A stretch of 57,256 nucleotides of DNA. Source: Chersky-840 sp035532735 (lineage in GTDB: Bacteria > Actinomycetota > Acidimicrobiia > Acidimicrobiales > UBA8190). Below are positions 56,116-57,256 of this stretch, in pieces; position 1 is the first letter of the stretch, and every line of letters starts with the position of its first letter. The stretch is taken from positions 1-57,256 of the forward strand of contig DATKQM010000008.1 in NCBI GenBank assembly GCA_035532735.1, given 5' to 3'. The position numbers and the translations under genes are program-made. The notes under the pieces were generated by a model. It worked only from the letters and a program-made list of their open reading frames with translations. It searched no databases and was not told where the DNA came from.

Positions 56116-57099
56116 TCACTCGGCGCGCAAGGAGTCGATGATGGTCCGAGCGCTCAGACCGGAGCCCGCTAGCCCGATCTCAACGGCGATCGGATGAGTC
56201 CCGCTGGGAAGGTGAACCGACAGGACCAGAACACTGGAGGGATCGCTCGTGATGGGACACACCCGAAGCTCGTCGATCCGCTTGCACGGTCCGAACGATG
56301 CACCGGAGGGGATGGGTCCGTCGGGTCCTGGGTCGATGACGAGGCCGTCGATAGGGGTCGTGACGCCCTGGAAGGACGACGCGAGGGCCGGGCAAGAGGG
56401 CGCGACCTCCTCAGCCCCGGCACTGAGGAGCACCCCCGGTTCGTTGAGAGTGGTGTCGATGGGGGAACAGCCAAGGGGCCAGTCCTTTCGTTGCTCGATA
56501 GCCCAACTCCGCGGAACGGCCGCGCTCAGACCGCCGAAGGACACCCGGTGCCAGCCGCTCGGGACGGTGGGGGACGTTCCACTGGCGAGCGCCACGGCCC
56601 TTGGGGAGTACGTCACGGTGTGGAGGACCTCGGCTGCCAATGGACCGGTGGCACTCACCGAAGCGTTCAGTGATGGGACTTGCATGATGGTGTGACCGGG
56701 GTCGAGCCATTGAATGCCAAAATGGTTGAGGACGGCCGGTTCTCCATAGGGAGAACTGGAGGTTTTGGCATTGCCGAGGACGACGATGTCTGTTCCGACA
56801 GGTTCGTTCTGACAATACATCGTCGGTCTACTGCCCAGATAGACGTTCCCCATGCCCGTGGGACAGCCGAAGGCGATGTCCCATGTTGACGGTACTGAGA
56901 CTTGGATGTCGTCGAACGCCATCGGCACCCAGCCGGACGGGGTGGCACCCTGGTCAACGGCGATGGTCGTCGTGGGTGAGGTCGCGGTCGTTGAAGGTGG
57001 CTCCGTAGTCGCAGTTTGCCCGCAGGCAGCCACGGCAATGGTCACGGTAACCGAGCAAAAGGCTGCTCTTATCGACCACATCGGCAGTCCATTGTTCAT
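56116..57099 (-). CDS. Putative lipoprotein with duplicated domain
   Basis: About 327 residues. A signal peptide with lipobox (TIAVAACGQ) anchors it to the membrane, followed by a Thr-rich linker. Two similar halves are visible: GWVPMAFDDIQVSVPSTWDI and GWHRVSFGGLSAAVPRSWAI, each followed by a Gly-Cys-Pro segment. No enzymatic motif is recognised. ATG 57099 is used; ATG 57081 is possible. Codon use is less GC-biased than the left part of the window. Function unknown. Confidence 0.75.
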   Translation of the reverse strand: MNNGLPMWSIRAAFCSVTVTIAVAACGQTATTEPPSTTATSPTTTIAVDQGATPSGWVPMAFDDIQVSVPSTWDIAFGCPTGMGNVYLGSRPTMYCQNEPVGTDIVVLGNAKTSSSPYGEPAVLNHFGIQWLDPGHTIMQVPSLNASVSATGPLAAEVLHTVTYSPRAVALASGTSPTVPSGWHRVSFGGLSAAVPRSWAIEQRKDWPLGCSPIDTTLNEPGVLLSAGAEEVAPSCPALASSFQGVTTPIDGLVIDPGPDGPIPSGASFGPCKRIDELRVCPITSDPSSVLVLSVHLPSGTHPIAVEIGLAGSGLSARTIIDSLRAE

Positions 57100-57180
57100 C
57101 ACGACGGGTGTAAATGTCGACGAGAATCCGGTCGTGACCGCACAGGGCACATGGGAACGCCCACAGCAGACAGTCGCCGT

Positions 57181-57255
57181 TCAGATGGTCTCGTCGCTAT
57201 GCCCGCTGTAGCGGAGGATTAGAAGGCCCATGAGAAGGAATACGACCACTCCAAC
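57181..57255 (-). CDS. C-terminal end of a membrane protein (5' part outside window)
   Basis: The frame entering from the right edge reads VGVVVFLLMGLLILRYSGHS and ends DETI at TGA 57181. It is a single hydrophobic segment with a short polar tail. Too short to assign to a family. Confidence 0.45.
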   Translation of the reverse strand, partial: VGVVVFLLMGLLILRYSGHSDETI

Positions 57256-57256
57256 T

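Noticed and set aside
1..57256. tRNA or rRNA genes.
   Set aside because: No cloverleaf-like or conserved rRNA segments were recognised on either strand, including at the edges of the small-gene patch.

Overview
The window is high-GC (about 70% by eye) DNA from an actinobacterium. GTG and TTG starts, 4-bp gene overlaps, an S-(hydroxymethyl)mycothiol dehydrogenase, F420-type luciferase-like oxidoreductases, a LigD end-joining ligase and many catabolic CoA/steroid-type enzymes point that way; the mix resembles Acidimicrobiia or related uncultured lineages (inference, no marker gene is present). Many genes have a TANNNT hexamer 6-7 nt before the start codon, the actinobacterial leaderless-promoter layout.

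Layout. 1-258: 3' end of an HNH nuclease gene. 309-10792 (minus): a run of seven tightly packed catabolic genes (KstD-like flavoprotein, Rieske oxygenase, acyl-CoA synthetase, exported berberine-bridge-type oxidase, D-aminoacylase-like amidohydrolase, fused E1 alpha-beta, free lipoyl protein). 10872-18902: short-chain dehydrogenases, SRPBCC, GH26, CMD, aldo/keto reductase, MetE-like, VOC and an MFS pump. 18951-21477: a split LigD. 21530-24699: a CADD-like di-iron enzyme, then a Tat peptide/DUF4331/His-rich trio. 24813-30294: HtrA protease, hydrolase, LysM transglycosylase, second Rieske oxygenase and mscR, followed by a deleted MBL-fold gene.

30523-33190 is an accessory patch of small genes with broken genes at both edges. 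It holds two direct copies of a roughly 110-bp element that folds into the same nested stem structure, each placed before a different small gene. 33370-38530 holds VOC, LLM, tag, rpiB, cyclase-YHS and TfoX-like genes. 38582-50887 is a large lipid/steroid-type catabolic locus: an amidohydrolase divergent from a plus-strand run of two class III CoA-transferase subunits, three thiolase-like/DUF35 pairs, a ferritin-like protein and a cytosolic solute-binding-like protein, opposed by a P450 and a SnoaL-like protein. 51234-55762 has a Thr-rich membrane protein, SnoaL, VOC, NUDIX and a second D-aminoacylase-like gene. A short-chain dehydrogenase remnant (55906-55990) marks a junction to a different tail with a duplicated-domain lipoprotein.

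How the genes fit together: most encode activation of acids to CoA esters, flavin/Rieske/P450 oxidation, dehydrogenation and retro-aldol or thiolytic cleavage, consistent with degradation of sterols or other branched lipids (inference). No obvious DNA-binding transcription factor is encoded in the window.
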